Notes: a model not told the origin generated them from the sequence alone. A DNA stretch of 64,000 bases from Betaproteobacteria bacterium (GCA_009781175.1 WQYQ01000018.1:1-64000); one strand, 5' to 3'. Counted from the stretch's first letter, positions 16,621 through 25,204 are shown. Program-made: numbers and translations.

Positions 16621-18145
16621 GAAACGCCTTTCCGGCAAAAACCTTTTGTTGAATCAAAGGGGAAATGCGGTAGCGGTCCTCACCATAGAACTGCGCAAGA
16701 TTCGCCAGCACTTCCCGAATCACGGGCAAACCCACCGCATCGGCCCAAGCGAGCGGACCACACGGATAGTTAACACCCAGCCGCATCGCCGCGTCCGCAC
16801 CCTCTGCGCTGCACACGCTTTGATTCACCGCATCCGCCGCTTCGTTGGCGAGCATCGCCACGGTGCGCATCACGGCCAAGCCTGGCACATCCGCAAATCG
16901 TGCGACTTCGATTCCGAGCGCTTGCAGCAAACCGACGACGGCCGCGACGGCGGAGTCGGCACAGCCGAGCGCCGCGCTGAGCGCAATCCGCGTGGCCTTG
17001 GCATAGTCGAGCGCAAGGTCGATGAGCAACGTATTCGCGATTCCGTTCGCCGCCGCGCGCTGTGTTGCGCTGCGTCCATCGGTCAGGAACAGCACGGCAT
17101 CGTCTATTTGGGCTATACGTCCGTCCGTCGCCTCGCCACGCACATGCTGAATATTTTTTTCGCGCAGCCGCTCGGATAGCGCGCGCGCCAGGGCCGATTC
17201 GCCATGCACGACAATGGCCGCAGGCAAAGGCTGCGGCGCCTCGCTGCGCGCCTGCGGCGGGACGGCTCCGTCACGGTAAGCATAGAAACCGCGTCCGCTC
17301 TTGCGACCGAAGAAGCCCGCATCGACAAGTTCTTGCTGAATCAGCGACGGCGTAAAACGCGGATCGTTATAGAACGCGCTCCAGACCGAGCGCGTCACCG
17401 CGAAGTTCACGTCGTGACCGATCATGTCCATCAACTCGAACGGCCCCATGCGGAAGCCACCGGCTTCGCGCATCACAGCGTCCAGGGTGGCGCAGTCGGC
17501 GGCGCCTTCGCCGAGCAGCCGCAGCGCTTCGGCGTAATACGGCCGCGCAACACGGTTGACGATGAAACCCGGCGTCGAGCGCGTATGCACCGGCGTCTTG
17601 CCCCAGGCCGCAGCCGTTGCGAACAAGATATCCGCCACGCGCGGCTCGGTCGCAAGACCCGATACGATTTCGACCAAGGCCATCAGCGGAGCCGGGTTGA
17701 AGAAATGCAAGCCGGCCAGCCGTTCGGGACGCTGCAAAGCGGAACCGATTGCGGTGACGGAAATCGAGGAGGTATTCGTGCCGAACAGGCAGTCGTCCCC
17801 GACGATTTCCTCCAGCGCGCAGAACAACTGCTGCTTCGCATCGAGACGTTCGACGATCGCTTCGACGACGAGCGCGGCATCGGCCAGATCGCTCAGAGCC
17901 TCCACCGCGACAAGGCGCGCACCGGCTGCTTGAGCGGCTTCCGGTGTGAGCTTGCCTTTCGCGGCAAGCTTGTCGAACTGGCCACGGATGCCCGCCACCG
18001 CTTGCGCCGCGGCGCCGGCTCGGTTATCGAACAGTTTGACCGGATGCCCGGCGGCGGCCGCGATCTGCGCGATCCCGGCGCCCATCGCGCCGGTTCCGAT
18101 CAGCGCAATCACCGCGGAGTTTGGCAGTGCTTTACTCACCATCAT
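16610..18145 (-). CDS. paaH: 3-hydroxyadipyl-CoA dehydrogenase PaaH
   Basis: A 511-residue protein of the long 3-hydroxyacyl-CoA dehydrogenase form. The N-terminal Rossmann fold has GTGAMGAGIAQIAAAAGHPV. The catalytic region has LHFFNPAPLMALVEIVSG and TPGFIVNRVARPYYAEALRL, and a second C-terminal helical domain repeats the fold. It oxidises 3-hydroxyadipyl-CoA with NAD+. The start overlaps the paaG stop: ATG at 18145 gives ATGA, ATG at 18142 gives TGATG, and the GGAG site would favour a slightly later start codon, so the exact start is uncertain by up to two codons. It overlaps paaI at its end. Confidence 0.93.
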   Translation of the reverse strand: MMVSKALPNSAVIALIGTGAMGAGIAQIAAAAGHPVKLFDNRAGAAAQAVAGIRGQFDKLAAKGKLTPEAAQAAGARLVAVEALSDLADAALVVEAIVERLDAKQQLFCALEEIVGDDCLFGTNTSSISVTAIGSALQRPERLAGLHFFNPAPLMALVEIVSGLATEPRVADILFATAAAWGKTPVHTRSTPGFIVNRVARPYYAEALRLLGEGAADCATLDAVMREAGGFRMGPFELMDMIGHDVNFAVTRSVWSAFYNDPRFTPSLIQQELVDAGFFGRKSGRGFYAYRDGAVPPQARSEAPQPLPAAIVVHGESALARALSERLREKNIQHVRGEATDGRIAQIDDAVLFLTDGRSATQRAAANGIANTLLIDLALDYAKATRIALSAALGCADSAVAAVVGLLQALGIEVARFADVPGLAVMRTVAMLANEAADAVNQSVCSAEGADAAMRLGVNYPCGPLAWADAVGLPVIREVLANLAQFYGEDRYRISPLIQQKVFAGKAFHEH

Positions 18146-18939
18146 TCTCCGGTAAATTTGGGCGCGCGTTTTTCGAGGAAGGCTGAAACGCCTTCAACAT
18201 AATCGGCGCTGCGTCCGAGTTCGCGCATGAAGCCAGCTTCCATCGAAAGCTGTTCTTCGAGCGTGTGCGACGGCGCCGCCTGCATGGCCTGACGCGTGCG
18301 CACGAGCGCCTTGGTCGGCATCGCCGCAAGTTGCTTGGCAAGCCCGTCGACCGTGCTGGCGAATTCGGCATCTTCGACCGCGGCCCAGATCAGCCCCCAC
18401 TCGGCCGCTTTTTCCGCAGGCAGCTTTTCCGCAAGCATTGCCAGACCCATCGCGCGCGCCATGCCGACGCGCTGCGGCAAAACCCAGGAGCCGCCGGTGT
18501 CGGGAATCAGACCGACTTTAGAAAATGCCTGTAGGAAAGAGGCCGATTTGCTCGCAACGACAAGATCGCAGGCCAGCGCCAAGCTGGCGCCCGCGCCAGC
18601 GGCCATGCCATTGACCGCCGCGAGTGTCGGCACGCGCAAATTGGCCAGGCGCATGATCAAAGGCTTGTAATGGCGCTCGACAACATCGCCGAGATCAGGC
18701 GGCGTCTGGCCGGGCGTGAAGCGGACTTCCGCATCGGCAAGATCCTGCCCGGCGCAGAAGCCGCGCCCGGCACCAGTCAGTACCAGCACGCGCACGCCGC
18801 GGTCACCTTGAATTCGATCCAGCGCCTCGCGCAGTTCGCCATGCATCGCGGCATTGAAACTGTTCATCTTGTCGGGCCGGTTCAGCGTGATGCGGGCAAC
18901 GCCGGCTTCGACTTCGAAACGAATATTCTGAAAATCCAT
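18142..18939 (-). CDS. paaG: PaaG ring isomerase (1,2-epoxyphenylacetyl-CoA isomerase)
   Basis: A 265-residue crotonase-fold isomerase. Oxyanion-hole motifs are GRGFCAGQDLADAEV and GMAAGAGASLALACDLVVAS, and the catalytic Asp lies in GLIPDTGGSWVLPQRVG, as in known PaaG. The hydratase glutamates are absent. PaaG turns the ring epoxide into the oxepin-CoA, so its presence implies that some epoxidase acts before it. The ATG at 18939 is chosen over a GTG 12 bases up, because GAGG lies between them. It is tightly packed between paaN and paaH. Confidence 0.92.
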   Translation of the reverse strand: MDFQNIRFEVEAGVARITLNRPDKMNSFNAAMHGELREALDRIQGDRGVRVLVLTGAGRGFCAGQDLADAEVRFTPGQTPPDLGDVVERHYKPLIMRLANLRVPTLAAVNGMAAGAGASLALACDLVVASKSASFLQAFSKVGLIPDTGGSWVLPQRVGMARAMGLAMLAEKLPAEKAAEWGLIWAAVEDAEFASTVDGLAKQLAAMPTKALVRTRQAMQAAPSHTLEEQLSMEAGFMRELGRSADYVEGVSAFLEKRAPKFTGE

Positions 18940-18947
18940 AATTGGCC

Positions 18948-20615
18948 TCACACGTGGTAGCGGCGTTGCACGACGCGGAAGCGATTCGCGACGAAGGCGG
19001 AATCGGTATACGACGCGTTGGCAGCCGGATTACCACCCGTTCCATGATAATCGGAGAACGCTGCGGATTGATTGACGTAGACACCGCTCGTCAAGTTGAT
19101 CGAGAGCGCGACTTTCGCATTCCAGCTCGCCTCGGTCATCGCATCGATTACTTCCTGGCGCGTCGAGTAGACGCCTACCGTCAGCGCGCCATGTTGCGCG
19201 ACGATACGTTCCGACAGGGCGATGCCCGCGGCCGTATCGGCCACTTTCACGATGAAGCTGATCGGGCCGAAACGCTCTTCCATATAGGCTTTTTCGTCGG
19301 CGGCATCGCAGGTGAGCAATACTGGCGTGCGCACAAGCGCTTTCGGGAAAGCCGGGTTTTCGAGTTTGGTTGAAGCCAGGACGACCTTGCCGAGTGCGCC
19401 GCTGTTCGCGATATCGGTCCGTTCCGCCGTATCCGCCGATTGAATCGCGCCGAGCACTGCGTGGGCGACTTCGGGCTTACTGAGAAAACGTTCGATGGCC
19501 TTGCTCAAATCCGCACAAACTTCGTCGTAGGACTTGTACCCCTCGTCGGTATCGATACCGCCCGCCGGGACGAAGATCGCCTGCGATGTCGTGCACATCT
19601 GGCCGGAATAAAGCGAGAGCGTGAAGGCGAGGTTGCCGAGCATCGCTTTGTAGGCGTTCGTCGAGTCGATCACGATGTTGTTCACACCGGCCAACTCGGC
19701 GTAGACCTGCGCTTGTTTGCAGTTATCGACGAGCCATTGGCCGAAAGTATTGCCGCCCGTGAAATCGACCGACTTGACCGCCGGATGCGTTGCCAAGGCT
19801 TGTGTCGTGCTGCGCTTGTCGGCCACGCACAGCGTAACCAGATCGGGGCTGAGACCATTTTCGGCGAGCACGCTACGGATGATGCGCACGGTGATCGCCG
19901 CCGGCAGAATCGCATTGCTGTGCGGCTTGATGATGACCGCATTGCCGGTTGCCAGCGCGGCAAACAGGCCGGGGTAGGTATTCCAAGTCGGGAACGTGCC
20001 GCAGCCGATCACGAGGCCGACGCCACGTCCGACGATTTGGTAGCGCTTCTTCATGACGAGCGCGGGGTTCTTGCCCTGCGGCTTTTCCCAGTGCGCTTCG
20101 GCGGGAATGAAGGACTGCTCGCGCCAGGCGTAGGCGACTGATTCCAGAGCGCGGTCCTGTGCATGCGGTGCGCCAGCCTGGAAAGCCATCATCCAGCCTT
20201 GGCCGGTTGTCATCATGACGGCGTGCGCGATTTCGAAACTTTGCTTGTTCAGGCGATCCAGAATTTCGAGACAAACTCCGGTACGTCCGGCCGCGCCAAG
20301 CGCCTGCCAGCCCTTCATCGCCACGAGACCGGCCTGGATCAGCGCATCCGGTTCGCACACCGGGTAGCGCACATCGAATGCCACACCATAGGGCGACGTT
20401 TCTCCGCCATGCCAACCCGTCAGCCCAGGCTGACCAAGTTCAAACTGCTTACCCAAATGCGCTTCAAAAGCGCGCTTTCCGTCTTCCAGCGCGGTTTCGC
20501 CATAGATCTTCGGACTTGGCATTTCGGGATAGGCCGACCAATAGCCGCGGGTGGCTATCGCGTTCAATGCACCTTCAAGAACTGTACGGTGCTTTTCCAA
20601 CAAGGGATGCGTCAT
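18948..20615 (-). CDS. paaN: phenylacetate-pathway aldehyde dehydrogenase PaaN (short form, no MaoC domain)
   Basis: A 555-residue aldehyde dehydrogenase-fold protein that matches the PaaN form known from betaproteobacteria. The catalytic Cys341 is in LYSGQMCTTSQ, Glu307 in YAELAGVNNIV, and the NAD-binding area in IVGRGVGLVIGCGTFPTWNT and DFTGGNTFGQWL. Unlike the bifunctional PaaZ of about 680 residues, there is no C-terminal MaoC-type hydratase domain, so ring hydrolysis needs a second protein. It is the first gene of the minus-strand operon; the ATG at 20615 follows GGAGAC. The AT-rich divergent promoter region lies upstream. Membership of the pathway is strong; the exact aldehyde handled is inferred. 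Confidence 0.88.
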   Translation of the reverse strand: MTHPLLEKHRTVLEGALNAIATRGYWSAYPEMPSPKIYGETALEDGKRAFEAHLGKQFELGQPGLTGWHGGETSPYGVAFDVRYPVCEPDALIQAGLVAMKGWQALGAAGRTGVCLEILDRLNKQSFEIAHAVMMTTGQGWMMAFQAGAPHAQDRALESVAYAWREQSFIPAEAHWEKPQGKNPALVMKKRYQIVGRGVGLVIGCGTFPTWNTYPGLFAALATGNAVIIKPHSNAILPAAITVRIIRSVLAENGLSPDLVTLCVADKRSTTQALATHPAVKSVDFTGGNTFGQWLVDNCKQAQVYAELAGVNNIVIDSTNAYKAMLGNLAFTLSLYSGQMCTTSQAIFVPAGGIDTDEGYKSYDEVCADLSKAIERFLSKPEVAHAVLGAIQSADTAERTDIANSGALGKVVLASTKLENPAFPKALVRTPVLLTCDAADEKAYMEERFGPISFIVKVADTAAGIALSERIVAQHGALTVGVYSTRQEVIDAMTEASWNAKVALSINLTSGVYVNQSAAFSDYHGTGGNPAANASYTDSAFVANRFRVVQRRYHV

Positions 20616-20959
20616 TTGATGTCTCCGGCCGGATTGACTTTTTTGAGATAAACAGCACAAACATTTAGATCGCTTAGAAATAAAAGTATCAGATAACCCA
20701 CTCGACAAGCAAGCAATTACTTTTTAAAAAATGCATTTCCGTATCAGAAATCATTTAATAATCAATAAGTTAACTTGGTTTTTATCAAAAAATATCTAAA
20801 AACCTAGCATCTTCGACTTAAAAATCATCAGCTCGCACGAATAATTCGATACATTTTCGCTAGACAAAAAATTTTTTATGTATCACTATATACAACTTGC
20901 ATCCGACATGGGCTTTTCCACATGCCCCGGATACTATCAGCCCAAATCAAGGAGGAGTT
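20616..20959. promoter_or_regulatory. AT-rich divergent control region between paaN and the di-iron oxygenase gene
   Basis: These 344 bases hold no gene and are strikingly AT-rich (several A/T tracts between 20690 and 20880) against GC-rich neighbours. They must carry the promoters of the leftward paa operon and the rightward oxygenase gene. A TATATA box at 20887-20892 lies about 68 bases before the oxygenase start. Small inverted repeats such as CGAA-TAA-TTCG (20838-20848) and repeated GTATCA words (20688, 20752, 20879) are possible binding sites for the PaaX or IclR regulators encoded nearby. No single operator stands out. Confidence 0.5.
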
Positions 20960-21988
20960 ATGTCTAGCCACAAGGAACGTTTTGCTGACAAGATGGAATT
21001 GCCGCCCGCGACCCCGCAGCCCAATATCTATCCGTTGTCGTGGAATACAAAGACGAAGAAGCTGCAAGAAGTCTGGGAAGCCGCTCTGCGCGAGAACTGG
21101 GACCCGGAAAAGCTGCCCTGGGACACGCTCGACGTCGACAGCTATTCCTGGGAAGAGCGTGAGTCGATCGCCTACTGGTGGACGCTGCTGTCGGTGTTCG
21201 ACGCCTCGGCGCCGCCCGTCTTCGCTGAGGCCCTGATCAAGACTTACGAGGTGCATGAAGAAGACCCCGTGCGCAAGTGTTTCTTCTCGGTCACGCGCGA
21301 CGAGCAGAACCACGAAATCATGTGCGGTCTGGCCATCACCAAGCTGCTCGGCCATCCCGATCCGCTGACCTATCAGCCCAAGACGGAACTCGGCAAGCGT
21401 CTGCAGAAGAACGCCCATTGGCTCTACTTCAATGGCGGCCGCTACTGGACCGGCTACAAGCAGGCCGTGCCGAAGTACGACCTGGCCGTACTGTTCACCT
21501 CATTCCTGATGGGTGAAATCGCCGCCGCGACGATCTTCAAGCAGATGTTCGACAACACGCGTGAGGCCGTCTTCAAGGAAGGCTTCAAGAACATCGGCCG
21601 CGACGAAGGGCGCCATATGGCGATCTGCATGGCAGTGATGGAGCGCGACTACCCCGGCCTCAAGGAAGAGATGAAAGCGGTCGTCACGAAACAGATCCGT
21701 GCCGGCTACCTGTTCCTGTCGGCTGTGCTGTTCGAACCGCCGATGGAATTCTGGGACCTGCCCGAGGACTTCATTGCCAACCAGCGCGAAGCGGAAGAAG
21801 TCGCACGCGGCGCAGGTTTCGGCATCCCGACCTATGAAGCCAAACGCGAAAACTGGCGCAAGGCGATCCTCAACCTGAAAGGCGTTGTGGAAAAATATAA
21901 CATCGAGTTCCCGGCGATTCCCGAAGTCGGCATCACGGGCAAGGAGATCAGCGACATCGATATGGAAGACATCATCCCCGTCTTCTGA
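20960..21988 (+). CDS. ferritin-like di-iron oxygenase candidate, paa-linked, family not recognised
   Basis: A 342-residue protein with a very strong ribosome site (AAGGAGGAG) before the ATG at 20960. It shows the double carboxylate/histidine pattern of di-iron oxygenases: DEQNH at 114-118 with an acidic partner upstream (Asp81 or Glu90), and DEGRH at 215-219 with Glu186 upstream (28 residues between Glu186 and Asp215). The second motif fits the DExRH box of bacterial multicomponent monooxygenases, and the double [DE]-x(28-37)-DExxH layout recalls AurF-type N-oxygenases and R2 proteins. It is not PaaA, PaaC or BoxB by sequence. It has no signal peptide. A ferredoxin-FAD reductase gene follows, and PaaX, PaaY and the paa operon surround it. 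I infer that it oxygenates phenylacetyl-CoA or a close relative; this is not proven. Confidence 0.7.
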   Translation: MSSHKERFADKMELPPATPQPNIYPLSWNTKTKKLQEVWEAALRENWDPEKLPWDTLDVDSYSWEERESIAYWWTLLSVFDASAPPVFAEALIKTYEVHEEDPVRKCFFSVTRDEQNHEIMCGLAITKLLGHPDPLTYQPKTELGKRLQKNAHWLYFNGGRYWTGYKQAVPKYDLAVLFTSFLMGEIAAATIFKQMFDNTREAVFKEGFKNIGRDEGRHMAICMAVMERDYPGLKEEMKAVVTKQIRAGYLFLSAVLFEPPMEFWDLPEDFIANQREAEEVARGAGFGIPTYEAKRENWRKAILNLKGVVEKYNIEFPAIPEVGITGKEISDIDMEDIIPVF

Positions 21989-22012
21989 TTTTTGATCGCT
22001 ATCATGCAGACT

Positions 22013-22040
22013 GCGGACTTCCGGCTTTTTGGAAGTCCGC
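22013..22040 (+). terminator. hairpin after the di-iron oxygenase gene
   Basis: GCGGACTTCC and GGAAGTCCGC form a perfect 10-base stem around an 8-base loop containing five Ts, 24 bases after the stop at 21988. No U-run follows, so termination may be partial. It would lower expression of the reductase gene relative to the oxygenase. Confidence 0.5.
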
Positions 22041-22041
22041 T

Positions 22042-22242
22042 TAGAACCTGTTCAGAATCTGTAGCGAGAGGCTGTAACGCCACGAGTTTGGGGCGTCTTC
22101 GCCACCCAATAACACTGTCGTGCTTACGCTCGACTTGTTATCAGTGCAGAAACCGAAATTTTAAATGAGGATTCCGAGCAGCGCATGAGCCCCGATCACG
22201 CTCGGTTGTCACACTCGCAGTAAGATTATGGACAGGTTTCTA
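22042..22242. mobile_element. MITE-like element with about 19-base imperfect terminal inverted repeats
   Basis: The left end (TAGAACCTGTTCAGAATCT from 22042) and the reverse complement of the right end (TAGAAACCTGTCCATAATCT from 22242) match except for one extra base and two substitutions. The 201 bases between carry no open frame of note. Size, terminal repeats and lack of coding fit a miniature inverted-repeat transposable element, with the terminal TA as possible target-site bases. It sits between the oxygenase gene and the reductase gene. The element family is not identified. Confidence 0.55.
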
Positions 22243-22249
22243 AAGGCCG

Positions 22250-22287
22250 CTCACAAAACTCCGCACTACGGCGCTGGGTTTTGTGAG
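22250..22287. other. 10-base inverted repeat upstream of the reductase gene
   Basis: CTCACAAAAC (22250-22259) and GTTTTGTGAG (22278-22287) are exact reverse complements with an 18-base spacer, 47 bases before the reductase start. It may be an operator, a hairpin in the leader, or part of the inserted repeat region. Confidence 0.4.
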
Positions 22288-22334
22288 TGGCTATTTAGTA
22301 TTCGGAATACACACAAATCCACAAAGGAAAGTTC

Positions 22335-23384
22335 ATGACTCGCATCGTCATCCAGCCTTCCGGCAAGTCGGTCGAGTGCGCCTCTGGCGACACTGTGCTG
22401 ATGGCCCTCGAAAAAGCAGGTTATGCCCTGCCCAACAACTGCCGCGCTGGCGCTTGCGGCGAATGCAAGGTCAAAGTCACGGCAGGCCAATTCGATCAGG
22501 GCATGGTGCTGGACATGGCCCTCTCGCAAGAGGAACGCCATCAGGGTTACGGCCTCATGTGCATGGCCAAACCGATCTCGGAAGAGCTGGAGATCGAATG
22601 GGGCGCCGCGGATGCGAAACCCAAACTCTTCCCGCCACGCGAAAATGCGCTCTTCGTCGTGATCGATAAACGCCCGATCGCGGAGCGCGTTGTCGAGTTG
22701 CGTCTGCGCCCGGTCGGGCAGCCGATCCGCTACTGGCCTGGCCAATATGTCACGCTTGGCGATCCGCGCGCCGGCATTCCCGCACGCGCTTATTCTATTT
22801 CGGACGCACCGCGGCCCGATGGCGAACTCGTGCTCCAAGTCGCGCGCGCCGAAGGCGGCGTAACGAGCCAATGGGTTCACGACCGCTTACGCATCGGCGA
22901 AAGCGTCAAGCTTTCCGGCGCCTATGGCACCTTCATCGGCGATCCCTCGATCGACACACCGATTCTGTGCCTTGCCGCCGGAACGGGACTCGCGCCGATC
23001 CTTTCTCTGGCCGAGGCCGCCCTGCGCAGAGGCTATCGCCGCCCGGTAACCTTAATCTTCTCGGCACGCACGCAAGCCGATGTGTACAGCGAAGGCATGA
23101 TGGCTTGGTGGCGCACCAAGCATCGCAACTTCGACTATAAGATCACGCTGACGCGCGAAACCCAGGAAGGCTACCTCAACGGCCGGATCGATGCGATTTT
23201 GCCGGGACTATTCCCCGATCTTTCGAAACATTCGGTTTTTGCGGCGGGCAGTCCGGAATTCGTCACTACTTGTGTGAATACAGTCAAGGCGCTCGGCGCC
23301 AAGCCGGAATGGCTCTTTACTGAAGGCTTCTTCGCACAGCAGCAACCGCAGGTTCCAGACGCCGAACACCTCCTTTCGGTCTAG
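22335..23384 (+). CDS. ferredoxin-FAD oxidoreductase, electron donor for the di-iron oxygenase
   Basis: A 349-residue electron-transfer protein. An N-terminal plant-type 2Fe-2S domain has ligands Cys36, Cys41, Cys44 and Cys76 (NNCRAGACGECKVKV, LMCMAKP). A ferredoxin-NADP reductase module follows, with an FAD-binding RAYSISD segment and an NAD(P)-binding GTGLAPILSLAEA segment. This ferredoxin-first order is that of reductases of phenol, toluene and benzoate oxygenases and differs from PaaE, which has its 2Fe-2S domain at the C-terminus. The start at 22335 has an AAGGAAAG site. The natural partner is the di-iron protein at 20960-21988; the gene pair is split only by a hairpin and a MITE-like element. 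Confidence 0.88.
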   Translation: MTRIVIQPSGKSVECASGDTVLMALEKAGYALPNNCRAGACGECKVKVTAGQFDQGMVLDMALSQEERHQGYGLMCMAKPISEELEIEWGAADAKPKLFPPRENALFVVIDKRPIAERVVELRLRPVGQPIRYWPGQYVTLGDPRAGIPARAYSISDAPRPDGELVLQVARAEGGVTSQWVHDRLRIGESVKLSGAYGTFIGDPSIDTPILCLAAGTGLAPILSLAEAALRRGYRRPVTLIFSARTQADVYSEGMMAWWRTKHRNFDYKITLTRETQEGYLNGRIDAILPGLFPDLSKHSVFAAGSPEFVTTCVNTVKALGAKPEWLFTEGFFAQQQPQVPDAEHLLSV

Positions 23385-23475
23385 CCTTGAAGAGGGAGCG
23401 CATGGATCCACGCTGTAAAGATCCCACCGAAGCCGTTAGACTGCTCAGTTTTTATGCGCAGCTCTCCGACGTAAA

Positions 23476-24420
23476 GTGCAGCTCCCAATCCAACAACGCT
23501 TAGACGATTTTCGACAACAGGGCCGTGTGCAAGCCGGCTCTTTGATCATTTCTGTTTTCGGTGACGTAATCGTGCCGCGCGGCAGCCGGATCTGGCTCGG
23601 CAGCTTGATTCGCCTGCTCGAACCGCTCGACCTCAACGAGCGCCTTATCCGCACCTCGGTGTTCCGTCTCGCCAAGGAAGAATGGCTGCGCACCGAACCC
23701 GCGGGACGGCGCACGGATTACTTACTCACGGCATCGGGACAACGACGCTTCGAAGAAGCCTCGCGCCACATCTACGCCTCAAGTGCCCCGCTGTGGGATC
23801 GCCGCTGGCGGCTCATCATCGCGGCCGGGAATCTGACACCAAAACAGCGCGAGAGATTACGCCTCGCCCTGTTTTGGCAAGGCTTCGGCGTACTCGGCAA
23901 CGATTGCTTCGTCCATCCCAGTGCGGATCTCACCGCGGCCTTTGACGCGCTGATCGCCGAAGGGCTTGCCGACACGCTCGACAAACTCAAACCTCTATTC
24001 GCCGCCGATGCGCAACTTGGTGGCGCGGCGAGCGATATCGAAATGGTCAACGCCGCCTGGAACCTCGAACGACTCGCCGATACGTACGCAGAATTCGTCG
24101 AGCGCTATCAACCGGCACTGGATCAGCTGCGTAGTGACGATAGCGTCGACGACGAAAGTGCGTTTCTGCTGCGCATTCTTCTGATTCACGATTATCGCCG
24201 CCTGCTGTTACGCGACCCGGAACTTCCCGATGTTCTTCTGCCCGCGAACTGGCCAGGCCAGAAAGCCTGCCTGCTCTGCAAAGAACTCTATCGGCGCCTG
24301 CTGCCGCCATCGGAACGCCATCTCAATCAGCACTTCCAGCTCGCAAGCGGCGAAACGCCTACGGCATCCCCCGCACTTTACGAACGCTTCCGCACGGCAG
24401 ACCCTTTGATCGCGGCTTGA
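23476..24420 (+). CDS. paaX: PaaX-family transcriptional repressor
   Basis: A 314-residue regulator of the PaaX family. The N-terminal winged helix has SLIISVFGDVIVPRGSRIWLG, IRLLEPLDLNERLIRTSVFR and LAKEEWLRTEPAGRRTDYLL, followed by the all-helical effector region and the C-terminal Cys-containing LLPANWPGQKACLLCKELY. Known PaaX binds phenylacetyl-CoA and releases paa promoters. GTG at 23476 is the start that gives the normal N-terminus. It lies 91 bases behind the reductase and probably controls the divergent region at 20616-20959 as well as its own transcript. Confidence 0.9.
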   Translation: MQLPIQQRLDDFRQQGRVQAGSLIISVFGDVIVPRGSRIWLGSLIRLLEPLDLNERLIRTSVFRLAKEEWLRTEPAGRRTDYLLTASGQRRFEEASRHIYASSAPLWDRRWRLIIAAGNLTPKQRERLRLALFWQGFGVLGNDCFVHPSADLTAAFDALIAEGLADTLDKLKPLFAADAQLGGAASDIEMVNAAWNLERLADTYAEFVERYQPALDQLRSDDSVDDESAFLLRILLIHDYRRLLLRDPELPDVLLPANWPGQKACLLCKELYRRLLPPSERHLNQHFQLASGETPTASPALYERFRTADPLIAA

Positions 24421-24423
24421 ATG

Positions 24424-24490
24424 CAAGCCCCGCGATTGATGGCGGGCTCACTTTGAATTTGTGGCGCGGAACCCTCAACCTTCAGGTTGA
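24424..24490. terminator. hairpin region between convergent paaX and paaY
   Basis: Two short inverted repeats lie in the 89-base gap between the ends of paaX (24420) and paaY (24510): AGCCCCGC...GCGGGCT near 24425-24448 (one bulge), and TCAACCT-TC-AGGTTGA at 24475-24490. T-rich runs follow in both directions. Together they probably end both convergent transcripts. Confidence 0.35.
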
Positions 24491-24509
24491 AGTGACTCAC
24501 GGATCTTGT

Positions 24510-25133
24510 TTAAGAATTTTTCTTCAGATCAACAAGGGGGACCATATCACTAATCTGAAGTTGAATCCGTGCCCGATCCGGCTCCACTGCCGACAACGGA
24601 GCCACCTCTTCCAGCGTTGCGAGACAACGGCGCGTCAAATCCTGATAACAAGCCGTCCCCTGCGTTTTCCAGCGAATTTCTTCCGCGCTAAGTTCACGCA
24701 CTATTTTCGCTGGGACACCCGCAACCAACACGCGCGCGGGAATTTCCGCTCCGGCCTTGACGAATGAGGAAGCCGCGACAATCGACGCCTCGCCAATCAC
24801 CGCGTTATCCATCACAACCGCATTCATACCCACGAGCGCATTGCGCCCGATTCGGCAGCCGTGCAACACGGCGCCATGCCCGATATGTCCATCGGCCTCG
24901 ACCACCGTATCGGTTCCCGGGAAGCCGTGCATCACGCATGTATCCTGCAAATTCGCGCCGGCTTCGAGAATCAGGCGCCCGAAATCCCCGCGCAAGCTCG
25001 CACAGGGGCCGACATAGCATCCCGGGCCGACGATCACATCGCCAATCAAAACCGCAGACGGATGCACAAAAGCAGTTGGATCGACAACAGGCACGATCCC
25101 ATCGATCGCATAGACACGCAAATTTCCAGACAT
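24510..25133 (-). CDS. paaY: PaaY hexapeptide-repeat thioesterase/carbonic anhydrase-like protein
   Basis: A 207-residue left-handed beta-helix protein of the gamma-carbonic anhydrase family. Hexapeptide repeats run from about residue 20 to 150 ([59 protein letters not shown]). The metal-site histidines are kept ([16 protein letters not shown]). PaaY hydrolyses the 2-hydroxycyclohepta-1,4,6-triene-1-formyl-CoA dead-end product in known species. The start at 25133 follows GAGGGG. It is convergent with paaX and divergent from the IclR gene. Confidence 0.9.
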   Translation of the reverse strand: MSGNLRVYAIDGIVPVVDPTAFVHPSAVLIGDVIVGPGCYVGPCASLRGDFGRLILEAGANLQDTCVMHGFPGTDTVVEADGHIGHGAVLHGCRIGRNALVGMNAVVMDNAVIGEASIVAASSFVKAGAEIPARVLVAGVPAKIVRELSAEEIRWKTQGTACYQDLTRRCLATLEEVAPLSAVEPDRARIQLQISDMVPLVDLKKNS

Positions 25134-25204
25134 CCCCTCGCTCCTCCAAGTTACATACAATAAGAACCTATTATCTTTTAACGCCTCATCTCAAGCACTC
25201 AATC

